Below are positions 31,552 through 43,699 of a stretch of 64,000 nucleotides of DNA, piece after piece. Below the pieces are notes generated by a model. That model worked only from the letters and a program-made list of their open reading frames with translations, was not told the DNA's origin and did no database searches. Positions within the stretch are counted from its first letter, which is position 1. Each line of letters opens with the position of its first letter. Source of the stretch: Chara braunii (lineage: Eukaryota > Streptophyta > Charophyceae > Charales > Characeae); assembly GCA_003427395.1 (NCBI GenBank), contig BFEA01000009.1, positions 4,021,778-4,085,777 on the forward strand. The letters are read 5' to 3'. The position numbers and the translations under genes are program-made.

Positions 31552-33049
31552 TGGACTAGCTTCAACTTGATCCTACGACGATCATTTTTTGTTATCACTG
31601 ATAACAGATCGGTTGGTTGACCGTCGACTCGTCGCCTCACGACACAACTTTGCTTACACGTGTACCTCAACTTTATTGCCTCAGCCCTGAGATTTTGATA
31701 TGTTTCTTTGAGGGTTTTAACCGGACTTCTTTTAATGAGCATTATAAATAACTTATGAGATTTATGAAAAGTTGGGCTATGATTGGGGCTTGAGTGTGTG
31801 AGGTGTGGTGTGAGTTACAAGGAATACTAAAGTTGACCACATTGGTGTATGGCAATGCGCCTATTGTGTGTACCTGTGTTTTGTGCCGGTTAGTATTTGG
31901 AGCTTGATATATGAGCCGTACTTTGGAGACGGTGAGAATGACAACCATGTGACGCGCGATCTGCATACCTGATGGGTTTATGTTTCCCCTTCTTTTATTT
32001 TATCTCGAGTCCTGATTTGATATATGAGTGTTGGATGTTTATTTATTTATGGGATGATTTTGCTTATTAATTTTGATAGTTGGACGTTGTAGTCCATGGC
32101 AGCCGTCAAAGTCAACCCCCTAGACTTATTTTCAGGCCCTGGACGATAGAGCTGGTCACCAAAGCAATAAGAGATGATTGTCACCACAGGTATGAACCTG
32201 TGTACCACCCACTTTCTGCAAGGTGCAAAAGAGGGTGTGGTTCTCAACCGCGCTTGGCGGTTGTCCAGCGTCGAGAGATCATTCCCTCAAGGCGCGTGTC
32301 AGCCGACGCTCGAGTATCGAATGCGACCCTCGAGATTAATGAGGACGGCATGAGTATGGGTATAGTACGCCATCATTGCGACTGCTTGCGTATACTTGCA
32401 TTGCGAGTCGATATGAGTTAACCCTGCGTCCGCGCGGTTTTATACTAAGTTCCGTGCGCGTCGCCTATCCGATTTCCGCGTCGGAGAGTTATGGGATGAC
32501 TACTAAGGGACTAGGAATGTTGTCGTGTTGTTCGTTCTGTGTTGTTCTGTGAACAGATGTATATGTGTGCATGTTTTTTTATTTTTATGTTCTTTAGAGT
32601 GGCGTGCGCATGGTGTGTGGAATGCGTCCTAGTCGACCGGCGACAAGCCGTGTTAGGGACCTCAACTCCCCAAGATGTCGGTTCGAGTGCGGGTATGATA
32701 GAGGCGTATTACCGCGTGTACCCCCTATGCTACAGCGAACGAGGAACGCCCTCGGCAAGTCCACCTATGCGATTGTAACTGATCAGCTTTTGTACTGTGG
32801 ACTAGTACCTCGGTGGGGATACGCCCACCAAAGGGAGGTGACAGTTCCTGCAAGGTGGAGGTAAGTCGTGGCTCGTGTAGGCCCTCTCATGTCGTAGGAG
32901 CTCGCGAGAGGTATGGCCGGCACACTCGGTCGGCGCAGCTTGCGAAAACTCCATCATGTATTCGCGACGAGGACAAGACCAACTCCTGCGTGACGCGGCC
33001 GGGAGGGTCCCGCCCTGCCTTGTGCGGTGTCGGACCGATGCGCTCGACA
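31552..33049 (+). repeat. Left LTR of element N
   Basis: 1498 bp, TG...CA. It matches 44483-45972 along its length, with scattered substitutions and small indels (for example the 'agccgtcaaagt' at 32101 is absent from the right copy). Divergence shows the insertion is not recent. The segment 'ggatgcgtcctagtc' with 'accggc' and the 'gcgacgagga' part are shared by both. Confidence 0.8.
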
Positions 33050-33050
33050 G

Positions 33051-33070
33051 GTGGCGTCTTTGCTGGGGTT
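33051..33070 (+). promoter_or_regulatory. Candidate primer-binding site of element N
   Basis: GTGGCGTCTTTGCTGGGGTT starts 1 nt after the LTR end. Many plant gypsy elements carry a TGGCGNCTCTGCTGGGG-like sequence here. A diverged relative, 'ggtggcgactctgac', sits at 44273, about 200 bp before the right LTR. The complementary tRNA is not identified. Confidence 0.45.
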
Positions 33071-35076
33071 GACGGTTGCCTACCGTTGTCCTTGGTGGAA
33101 CGACGGTCGCGTATGATGGTTTGAAATCTAGGCAAAGGAATATTTTTTTTATAGATGCATATGGTTGGTTGTTTGATACCTTGACTATCGTTGGAGATGT
33201 CTTAAGGTTGTGGCCTAATTATGAAGTGCTGATTATAAGCATATGTGTGATTTACTTGAGGGAGGAAGTGTTAGGATATACACTTACGTACTCTAACGTA
33301 TGTAATAGCTATTTCAGCGAGCACCTAGTTATCCTAAGTAATTTTTAAATGATTAGGCGATACGTGGCATGTCAGAAGCGGCCTTGGTTGGGTTGGAGCG
33401 GCGTCCGCATTGTTGGCAAAGTCCAATACCGAAGCAAGCTCAGCTAATAACTGTCAAAGCTACGAAGTTAGTGATTTATTATGTAAGTGATGTGCTAAGC
33501 CTGCCTTAGGAGATAAGGGACGTTAAGTTGAGGCGTCTTCCCCTGGTCAATAGAGCGTCGCTTCAGACAAGGTTGGTGATATATGAGCAACATGGATGAG
33601 GGGATGACTGACTAGTGCGAAATAAGGGGTTTGATTGCAAAGGTCTTTCCTTGAGCTCATAATGAGTTGAAGTACATTAGGTTTGAGGAGTTGAGTCACT
33701 TACGGGATTGTCTGTATATAACTGTCGATAAAAGTTTGAGGAGTAATGGTTACTTAGCTAGCGGTTTGACTAACTTGAAGAGAGGCTTATGTTTTAAGTA
33801 TGTGTAATATATATGTATTTATTTATTTTTATGATGGTGTTTATCTGGTTGTTGCCATATATGCGTTTTTCTGTATTTTGTTTAATGTCTAGATGATTGT
33901 GCATATATGGATTGTCTTTCAAAGAGGACATAGACTTTGCATGAAACCCACATCTGGCATGGGACCAGAGGTGAATGGGGTGACTCATTCCTGGAGAAGG
34001 TGGTTCTTCCTCAAGGGAGTAAGTCAACGTGTATAGTTGTCCTCAGTGGGAGTGCATTATTGAATTGTTACTCCCTCGTTGAGGCTTAAGGAAGCAATTA
34101 TCATTCTCAAGAATGATAGTGAAAGGCCCACGCCGGAATTATATTCCTTGTCCATTAGTGGGGTGTTGTTACCTTTCCTATGATAAGAGAGTAACAACAT
34201 TATCTTTTGAGAGAGGAGAAAAAGGTTTGTGACCTTACGAAAACTGTGATGGCCAAGTGGAACAACTACTGATTAGTGAGAGCGGTTCTGGAGTAGCGAC
34301 ATAGGCTCGTCTCCCGCTAAGCAAGGCCACCATATTTATGAGGGTGCGGATTTGCTGTTCGTTGCCCTGATAGGTATGAATGGGGTTGTCCATCTACCCA
34401 TGATTAGGTTCGGTGAGGTGGAAGCGCTGGAGTCAGAGAGGGTTGCGGTGAGGCTTGATCTTTAGAGCGGGGTTCGGGAGTCAAGATGTTGTCTCATAAG
34501 GATTACACCGCTCTTCTGTATTAAATTTTTCGCTTAAGAGTTGAAGGGGTAACAATTGTATCGTGTTATTTACTCATTGCTAGCCTTATTTCTGCCTTAT
34601 AGAATATGAAATATGTTGTTGGGGTTTATCTTGTTATATGACTAACAGTTGAGTTGGCTTCATATTGGTTATTTTTGAAGTATATGTGTTTTTCAGCCAC
34701 AAGCCTACGACCCTTGTAAATAATTGGTGTTTATTAGACTGTGTATTATTATTGTGAATATACGTTATTTATCGTGGGATGTACTGTATTTTGGATTCAT
34801 GTTTGAAGTATCTATGTGGCATATGTATATTGTGTCCTTGATAATAGAAATGAGAAGTGGTTAATCCCCGAGTTATGATTTGAGGAATTTATCAGTGAAT
34901 ATTTATGTTTTATTTTAGATGGATATTTATTTAAGGACTCTCCTCGCTATCGCCGTTGTTCTGAATAGATTCTTATGTGCGCTTTCATGATATGTGTCAG
35001 GGTTATCTAGTGGGGTATATTCTATAATTGGCTTAGTTACGTAACTTCCTTCGAGCCTCGGCCCAAAGACCGCTCG
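33071..35076. other. Leader of element N, no gene seen
   Basis: About 2 kb, AT-rich, with only short unsupported ORFs, between the LTR and gag. Confidence 0.45.
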
Positions 35077-36138
35077 TTGTTTGTTCAACAGGTGATGGGG
35101 TCGAGGGAGCTCGAGATGGAAGACTCTCAAGGGAAGATTGGGGTCGAGGAACTCGCCTCTCTACTGGGACTGCGAGATTGGGAGCGAGACAACCTACCCA
35201 AGGTTGAGATCGACTTCTTCAGGGGCTATCATGTTTCTGACTTTCTCGATCAGTTTGAACAAATAGCATCCCACTACAAGTGGAATGAGGAGCAGATGTT
35301 GAAATAGGTTATAAAGTATATCCATATAGGCTTGAAGGACGAAGTTAGTGGGTTGGTTAGAAGAGCGAGGTCATCATGGAGGAAGTTCTATGATGACATG
35401 TGGAATAAGTACCGACTAGGGGAGGAACAACTGAGTAGAGACAATCTTGAGAAGATAGATCGATACAATTATGTGAGGCACTTCCTGATGGAGTATGAGC
35501 ACGCATCCCGCAAGGTCTGGACGTTATCGGAATATGACAAGTGCTTTGTTTTCCTTATGAATTTCACGGATGCAGAGCAACGGGATTTGATCCGTGGGAC
35601 AAAAGGGTGGCTGATATGGGACGAAATACGAGGGGGATTTCGATGGTACCTCTGTCATACTTTGCGAGAAGCGAGGAAAAGAAAGGAGCTGCAAAACTGT
35701 GGTAAGAGCAGGCCTGATGAAGGAACAAAGGAAGTTGTGACAGGTACCAGAGGGAATATGGAAGGCGAGCTTCAGAAGAAGATTAAGAAGTCTAAGCGAA
35801 ATCATAAGTGGGGTGAAGAGAACAGAGCGAGGGTCTGCATTGGTAAAGTAGGGGAAGTTGAAGTCAGAAACACCATGCCTCATACCTATGAGAGGACAAA
35901 TAACGTCCCGGATAAGGAGAGGAAAGGGGGACAAAGAGGACAGAAGCAAGTAGATATGGCCCCACCTATTGCTACATCTGGTCCTCTGAAGGAACGTGCC
36001 CGATGGAAGACATTGTCATCTGAAAATAGGACGGATCGTAGATTGAAGAGAATACGAGACCGGCAGACAAAGATAGTATGTGCTTGTTGTGGAAAGATTG
36101 GTCACACCCCTCGTAGATGTAAGACGGTAAAGGAATGA
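35077..36138 (+). pseudogene. Gag of element N with intact CCHC knuckle
   Basis: Nucleocapsid/capsid protein of a gypsy-type element. Two pieces in one frame (35077-35307 and 35332-36138) are parted by one TAG at 35305. The capsid part reads RGYHVSDFLDQFEQIASHYK, SSWRKFYDDMWNKYRLGEEQ and EYDKCFVFLMNF; it aligns block by block with the R gag. The middle is basic. Residues about 250-263 of the second piece form a full zinc knuckle, CACCGKIGHTPRRC (C-x2-C-x4-H-x4-C). It ends at 36136-36138. About 340 residues with the stop ignored. Confidence 0.8.
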
Positions 36139-39100
36139 GATAGGGAATGAGGTCGTTTGTCCGAGTCTACAAGTTTTTGACATACATTTCGTTTTGTATA
36201 TATTCTAGATTTCGGGTGAGAATTTTACTTTTTATAATTGTGCATACGTTCTGAGTTTTGACTACCCATTCTCTAAGATGATTTTATGCTTTGGAGGTCT
36301 TGTAAGGTTCGATTGTCCGTACGCTGATCTTTCCATCTTTGCGAACATGGTTGGGATCGTTTTGTGTATATCAGTCTTTTACAATTTGTAGGGTACGTTG
36401 TACAAGGTCTTTTGCTTCTGATTGGGATCTGGAATGGTGACGATTTGAGGTTTGTGAAGATTCGAGACTCGAGATAATCTGATTTCTTTTGAGAACCATC
36501 TTGATATGGGTTTTGATTCCCCAAGATTGCAGAGTCATGCGCGTTCTGGTTGTCATTAACATCCTCACCATTGTGGTCATGTGAGTTTTTCTATATTTTT
36601 TTTAATTGACATGCGAGAAAGAAAGGTTTAAGAGTGTGAAATAAAGGAGTGACAAAAAGTCAGTAAAAGATGTTTGCACCAAAGAGGGTTCAATGAAGTG
36701 AAAAAAACGTGATTTTGAGTGAAAGATTTATGAGAGATTTGAAGAGTCCAGAAAATTATATAAAGAGAAAGGTTATGCCTGAAGATGGCCTAAATGGTTA
36801 TTGGTTTCATCTGGACTCATCTTCAAGTGGAAGTTATTTTAAAGGTTATATGGATAGTTCATCCAGGAGTTGGAGGATGGCTGAGGTATTTTTATGGTTA
36901 ATTCTCCTTCAAGTGGGAAGGGATCTTAATAAGTCTTATGGAATGCTCATCCTTAAGTGGGAAGGATAGTTGAATGGTTTTTCGTCAAGAGATTTGCCTT
37001 CTTGATATGTATACAACGACCACTCTGCTCTGGGTTCATAGCTGTCATCGGGGGACTCGTGGCAGGGAGACATGTGATGTATACGGGACCCTCACTTGAC
37101 GCTTGGTTATGGGCTGCGAGTGGTTTAGTCTGCGTCAGAGGGTAGGGATTATACTGTCATGGATACAGCAATGTCACCCTACCCAAGGTTCACAACTGCC
37201 TGTAGGGGAGACTCACGGCAGGGAAACCTGTCATGTATATGGGACCCTCACTTGGCCCTTGGTTGTGAATTGCGAGTGACCAGTCTGCGACAGTATTTTC
37301 CGCGATTAAGAAAAATAAAGGTTGGCTAAGTTAAAAGAGTAGGTTATTTGTTTTCCTTTGACTCATCTCGAAGTGGAAGATGCTTTAACGATTTAAAGTT
37401 TCTATGATGATCCATCCTCAAGAGGGAGGATGTTTTAAAAGATCTTATGGTTGACTCTCTTTCAAGTAAAAGGTGCTAAAAGATTAAATGGTATGGAAAG
37501 CTGGCTGAATGATAACGCATATTGATAAGAGCCAAGGGGAAATGGTTACTTATGGTGAGATTTTGAGAAGTATAAACATTGGGTTTTATTTGGGGGAAGA
37601 TTATGAGAATTTGCCCACTGAGCAAAGCATATGGTAAGGCTGATAAAAATGTATAATGAAAGCGAAAAAACCTATTCATAAAAGTAGGATCTATGAACAA
37701 GAGGGGTGTTTTTATTTTATTTTAAAGGTTTAATGAATACACTTACCCATCCATTTGATGAATGACTAAGATGAGTGGTTTTTCGGTGATAGTAATGACT
37801 TGAGGGATTGGGCTTAACGGGGCCCTACCCCTAAGGTACATTTGTGGCATAGGTGATGGGGTTAACCTTCCTAATCTTTTAGTTAGCTGAGAGATTGAGG
37901 TATCTAACCAATCCCCACAATGGGGTGTTCCTTTGGGGAAGAACTCGGAAAAGAGTGTATAGATCAGTTGAGTTTGAGTCATTGATGTGTGAAAAGAAAA
38001 AAGTCTAAATAAAGATTGAGATCCTGAATTTTGACCAACCACTGAGTTTGAGTGGAAAGATGATCAGGGTGCCCGACTCGATAAAATATCGTTGAAAGGC
38101 ACTGGGGTTGTAGAATCCTAAGTTCGATTATTGGATAATTCTCTGTCTAAGGTTGTAGTGGATGGAAAGTGGCTTTATCCACTTGTCGAGTTAGGGATTG
38201 GAATGTGTCAGTGCTTAGTCGATTATTCGATTGTTATAAATTCTCACTCTTATTAGGAATTGGATGAAATTTTTGACTGTTGATATTAGCCTAGCTACTT
38301 TGAGGAAACGAGGTTTGGAGTAGATATAACTAAATAACCATTTTTAGTCAAAGTTAAGAACTTGAGGTGGTTATCATGTACTTTTCTTAGGGTTATGTTT
38401 TAAATGGTACTTGGTCTAAGTATCCGTTGCGACAGGGACGTCGCTTAATAAAGTTCGGGCAGGCTATCGTACCAAATACCCTTACGAGGGTATTTGGCGT
38501 ATTTCTTGCAAGTCGCACCAGCGAGGCCTCGTCCGCTTTACGGCACGCAAGCGGGATGTAGCTTAGGCCCTCGCCCAAGTGAGCGGCACACGTGGGGTAT
38601 TTACGGCGAGGTGCAATCATGCGCAGCCTGGGTGTGCGTGGTGTCACGGGTCAGCGGGACGCGTGGCCTTTCATCCCCTTTGCTTTTGGGGTCCTCACGT
38701 TTACTCTTATTATTTGCGTACTTCTAAATTTTTGCGAGTATCTTGGATCCGGTGATCGGCTCTTAGGCCGACGCCGGGACCGACGAGTTCAGTTGTCAAG
38801 CCACAGGGCACGGGTGGCCGTCACGGTAGTCAAGGACCTTGACCACGCGCCTCTTTCGACGGGCCCGTTCGGGTTCGTATGAATTGGGAATGCTGGCGGA
38901 AGTTTCCCATCCCACCCACATTAAAGCACGGACCAAAGAGGTCAGCGTGCGTGGAAGTGGTGGGGCCCGTGGTCATGGCTTCCCTCGCCTCCCACATGGA
39001 GAACGTCAATAGCCTAAAGTTGGAGGAAACCGAAGAATAATCTGAGCGGACCTATGTGGCTGCAGCTGGAAGGCGGCAGAGGATGCAGCGGGCGCACGGC

Positions 39101-42100
39101 CTCGCCGTTTATGTAAGAAGTTGTGTGAGAGCATGCCCATTGGGGCCCGTGAGGCGGTGGAGTAGGCCTGGGACAAGCCGGGGCAGGAGGGGACTGTGGC
39201 GAAGTAGCGGTAATGTTGTCGTACCAATCGACCGTCGTGCTTGGATATAGAGGCGGAGGACTAATCGCACCGTCGAGTAGCGTGTGTCCTCTGAAGTTTC
39301 CCTCAAGGGTCGAAGTTGTTGAACAGCTACTGCTCGTTGAGGGGACTACCGCTACCGGAGCCTGTGTTCCCATAGAAGCGAGGTGAGTACAGCAGAGGAG
39401 TGACGGGCGCAAAGGCGGTGGAGCAAGGTAGTGGAGCAACGAAAGATGAGGCAGCCAGCACATAAAAGGAGCGGACGGTGAGTCAGGGTAGCGAGATGCA
39501 GAGAAGGGAGAAGGTTGAACCTGGCCACTGAACTGGCCCGGGTACATGCAGAGAAGAAGAAAGCAGCAAAAGAAAAGTGGAAAAGGTGAGTGAACCCGGG
39601 CAAGATTTTGCGTCGGGTACATTCGAAAAGTGGAATGGTGGAGCGAACAAGGAGAGTTGGATATGGGGATGAGAAAATGGACGCCCCGTTCGATTCTTAA
39701 TAGAAACAGGCAAGAAAGAAGACGATTTCGGGGTTTTAGCCCCGGCGAGCGTAGTGGTTATGTTAGTTTTGGGAGTAGATTAGTGGAATAGGAGGTTAGT
39801 AGAAAAAGGGTGCGCCGAAAAATGGCGGAGGGTCGGCTATGGCAGGAAAGGGAAAAGCAATATCTTGCTCGATTCATAACGGAACCGAGCGAGGAAAGGT
39901 CCTAAACGGGGTTTTTTTGGTCGACCGAGTGTAATGGTGAGGTTAGTTTTAGTGTTAAACCAATAGAATAGGGGTTAGAAGGGAAAGGAGGTGCACGGAG
40001 GAAATGGAGATGGTGAACGGGAAGGAGGAATATATATATATATATATACATATCATATCAGCCTCCTGAGGAGTCGGTGAAACTCCGACGAAACAGTTTG
40101 TCACAACCCCTCGTTTGTTGTCCTCTTCTCCCTCTCTGCCTACGGTTTACCGAGCAGTTCTATTTGACGATATATATATATATCGAATCTATCTGCATTC
40201 TAGTGGAAGATTCATTCCCATTCTGCTCATTTAATCGTGAAGAGAGAGGGATGAACTCATCTATTCAGCGAGATTTGGTTGCAGTCGTCGCAGTGATCAA
40301 GTCATCTGAACCTGGTAGAGGAAGTGGCCAGATGCACGAACTAAAAAGAGGGGTTGGGTACGTACATGACCGCCTTCTTATAGAAAGTGCAACTGGCAGG
40401 TGGAGTTAATCCGCCAGTGTCACAACAAGAATCTGGTGTATGGACCATACCGCGTTTAAGGGAAGGTCCATTCCCAAGCTGCGGGTGACGCTGGACGGAG
40501 AAAACAGCGTAAGTGTTCACACTCTCGGAGAGAGAAAAGGTATCCGTGCTCATCATAATCATTATGATTTAGGTAGCCATCAGGATCGTCGTGCCCATTT
40601 ATTCGTAGTATTGGGCGTGACCCTCATCATGCCTGCTCTCGTCTGTGGAATCGAGATCGGGATTCTCATTTAGCCGTCGTAACTACTCGCGGGCATTCTG
40701 CTGACTTAGAGTCGACTGGTGTTGCATCCCGTTTGTTTGCAATCGTACTTTTCTTTTACCCGGTGGTACGGTGGGTGCTCGTCACCGATATCGCTAGGAT
40801 CCGTCCTCAATTTGGTGGTTTTCTCCCCCATTCGTACGGCCAGAGAACCTCTGCAGTTGGCAAGTGTGTTGCTTATCCACCGCCTTGAGAGTGGTGCGGC
40901 ACAAGGCTACGGGACCGGAAGGGTAGTCTGCCGGATGAAACGGTGAGAGGGACGGGAGGTTGGCATTTTACAGAGCAATCTCAACGGCACGCGGAGTTTC
41001 GTTGTTGCAAGCAGTATTAAACAGTGAAGTGGCTACCTTGTTGCATCTCGTTGCTAGTGCAGGGGGGGGCTGTGTTACTGCGATACAACTCTCTTGTGTT
41101 TTCTTGTGAAGCAGCCGTGCGTTTTGTTGCTATGACTAAGGCAGTTATAGCCTATGCTCGAATTGGACGCAGTTAGGAGGCTTAAGCCGCATGCAACGAT
41201 TATTGGCCTCGTAGTGACAGTTCGATGGCATGAGAAAAGGGGGGAGGCAAGCTGTAGAACAGGGACTTACCTGCTGACTAGCGTACCGCCCTTCCTATCA
41301 GCCAGAACAACAACAAGGGAAACTGCGAGGCTGGATACTGACCTGCTTGGTGGCAGAGTGTGACCCATTTTATCAGCTTGCTTGGGTGAGAAAACCAGCT
41401 GCGGAGATTATAAACTTACCTATTGATCAGTGCGTGGCTCATCCTATCGATCGAAGTAGCAACAGGCCAGAGGCAGGGTGCAGACTTGGCTGCTAGTTGG
41501 TGCACTATTCGTTCTACCGCAATTAAAGCAGCAAGGGACGAGCAGAGACGGAAAGGGGCAGATTCGCCTACAGCCAATGCACTTAGGACTGCGAGCGTTG
41601 CGGGATGACTTGCGACTGTCAAAGGGAGTCATCATATGATTTAGAGAGTCGCCAAAGAATTAACAGTGGACAGTTTCACTTTGATCGACCAAGTTGTTCT
41701 GCACGTATTGACCATCATTGCGGAGCCCTCAGGCGCTAGAAGATAACAAGGCCCTCTCATGGGAGTTGAGTTTGTCCCTCTCCTGTATCTCGAGAGTCTG
41801 AGACCCCTCCTTCTAGACTTCTTAGTTTAAGTCTAGTCTTGTTTTTAGAGGAAGGCAGCAGGCGGGATTGCAACCCGTAGGACCGCAACAAGACTCTGTG
41901 GGGAGTCTGCCCACCGATTGCGGGAGCTCTGCCGGAACTCGGGAGGAGTTATGGAGGCAGGGAACTGAAAGGTAACCATTGCTTTCCTTCTGTAAACCCA
42001 GTATAACCCCTATTTGTATTCATTACTATATTTGACTGAGTATGTTGCCTGTACCCCTACTTTGACTGTCAGTTTGACTTCAGGACATAAACTAGACTTA

Positions 42101-42230
42101 ATAAAGGAATGATTGTGCAATTCCAGTTTCAGTTTTTGATGTTTGACTGAGAGCAGATTGTGGGATTGCATCTGGGGGAAGGATGAGAGAAAGGTTGTAT
42201 TGCTTGTGTTTGACTATGTCAACCAAAGGC
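36139..42230. other. Interior of element N without pol; internal duplications
   Basis: No conserved pol motif in any frame. A direct duplication of about 155 bp lies at 37030-37290 (sharing 'gtatacgggaccctcacttg' and 'ggctgcgagtg'). A second, about 180 bp, is at 39680-39990 (sharing 'cgattc.taa', 'gtaatggtgaggttagtttt' and 'aataggggttagaagggaaa'). From about 38400 to 41950 the base composition becomes more G+C rich than the surrounding AT-rich interior, which suggests a separate insertion with the hammerhead-like motif inside it. Confidence 0.5.
40058..40102 (+). ncRNA. Hammerhead-ribozyme-like motif with canonical core
   Basis: The sequence contains CTGAGGA, a five-pair stem (GTCGG/CCGAC) with loop TGAAACT, GAAAC, and then a possible three-pair stem ACA/TGT with loop GTT that ends in GTC, the usual cleavage triplet. 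All core positions of a hammerhead (CUGANGA and GAAA) are met. Stem I pairing with upstream sequence is not evident, so cleavage as a single molecule is doubtful. AT microsatellites flank it (40031-40048 and 40171-40184). A degenerate relative lies at 5311-5349. Confidence 0.55.
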
Positions 42231-42236
42231 TGGGAT

Positions 42237-42605
42237 AAAGATTCTAACAATTGTTTTCCAATAGTAATAAATCAATCTTTTTTCAGTTTAGGAAAATTTT
42301 TGTCAAAGATTGAAATGAAAATATTAGCTAATTTGGAAACTGAATTAGGTCAGGTTATATCTCTATGCCATAAAAGAATCATCTTAAGAATGGGCAAACC
42401 TTATTTAGCAACTCGTTGAGCTATTGTATATCCTATAAATGGAGAAACGATTAGCGAAGGAGATACCCTTATGACTCTTATCTATGAAAGACTAAAGGCA
42501 GACGATATTATACAAGGATTGCCAAAAATTGAACAACTTTTAGAAGCACGGCGCGAAAATGTAGTAGAGAATGTTTTTAGGTTCTCTATGGGGGTTTCAA
42601 TTTAG
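42237..42605 (+). pseudogene. rpoC2: Plastid RNA polymerase beta'' fragment (NUPT)
   Basis: Read in one frame the sequence gives ILRMGKPYLAT, a TGA where Gly is expected, then [40 protein letters not shown] and [19 protein letters not shown]-x-GAIVH-x-x-x-GE, then EGDTL-x-T-x-IYE and D-I-x-QGLPKVEQ-x-LEAR is a hallmark block of plastid rpoC2. About 60 residues are clear; upstream residues from 42237 are plausible. Only a small part of the gene is present, with a stop, so it is a nuclear copy of plastid DNA, not a working gene. Its AT-rich codon use fits plastid origin. It lies inside element N. Confidence 0.8.
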
Positions 42606-42679
42606 TGTTTGGGCGTCGATGGAACGAAGTAAATTAGATTTAGTATTTGATATATAAAAAGTTTATAGATCCCAAGGTG

Positions 42680-43400
42680 AGTCTCCATAAGATTGGAGGA
42701 CCCAATGCTATGTTTATTTTAAATTGTCTGAAGGACCAGACAAGTTCCCATAAGTTTGGGTGGTCTGGTTGCACTGACCTGTGAGGGCTGACTGGGATGG
42801 ACTTTTCAGGGACCAAGAATGTTCCATAAGTTTGGGTGGCTTGGTCGCCTTGTTTACTTTGGATTTTTGACAGCTTCTTTAGTTTCTGAACGAGGAGGTC
42901 TGAGCATGTTTCATAAGTTTGGGTGGCTCTATCTCTTCCTGCTTTCGTTTTAAGAGAATGAACCAGGCTGAGGACCAGACAGGATCCCCATAAGTTTGGG
43001 TGGTCTTGGTCCAATGTCACGCACATGCTGGAACCAAAAGGATATAACTTGGCTATAATTTATTATTACTTTATCTATGAACAGGCTAGTCAGACACGGT
43101 TCCATAAGTTTGGGTGGTCTTACTATAGCCTATCACGAACTGAAGATAGTATGAATTGAGAATAAATTTTTGGTACGAAGGGGCAGACTAAATCTTGAGC
43201 TAAAGATGATCGGCTCAATTATATGCTACCTCAAAAGACTAAGGGCATATAATTATATGAAGTTGGGATACTTGAACAGTTTAGGGTGGCTAGAATGGTC
43301 TAGTCACATGCCCAAAGAAGAGAAAAGTAGTTGTGCAATTTGTTCGTGTACATTCTATGGTTGAGCTAGACAGGTTCCCATAAGATTGGGTGGTATAGCT
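42680..43400 (+). repeat. Interspersed 20-bp motif CCATAAGTTTGGGTGGTCT, seven to eight copies
   Basis: Copies lie at about 42683 (diverged), 42747, 42821, 42911, 42989, 43101, 43279 (diverged) and 43378, spaced by 64-180 bp of different sequence. The spacing is irregular, so it is not a simple tandem repeat: the motif is kept while the sequence between copies is not. Confidence 0.75.
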
Positions 43401-43699
43401 TTATGCCTTATGTAAGGTGGGTATAAAGGGATAAATCATTGAAAGTTCATGAACTATTGTTTGATAAAATGACTTTGGGGATGGTGAGAGTACTTATCTT
43501 TGTGGTTTGGCCTGCATGTGACTAAGTGCAACTACTACTTAGTCTGAGTTTCAGTTTGATAGGTAGTTGCTTTAGTTGTTCGCCATGTGCTAGAGTCATA
43601 AGAGTTAATTGCAATTCCTGCATTTTCTGAGCAAAGTTTTTTTACTTAGGTCAATTTCTGCATTTTTCTGGGATCTTTTATTATACTTGGTCTTGCATA

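Noticed and set aside
31552-33049. LTR of N as possible LTR of element R
   Set aside because: It is in plus orientation with its own partner at 44483-45972 and has no match near 8-16 kb.
39014-39622. 202-codon minus-strand ORF
   Set aside because: Pro/Ser/Leu-rich, inside the unexplained island of element N, with no motif.
42680-43400. CRISPR-like array (20-bp repeat with different spacers)
   Set aside because: Spacer length varies from about 40 to 160 bp, copies are diverged, there are no cas genes, and the context is eukaryotic retroelement DNA.
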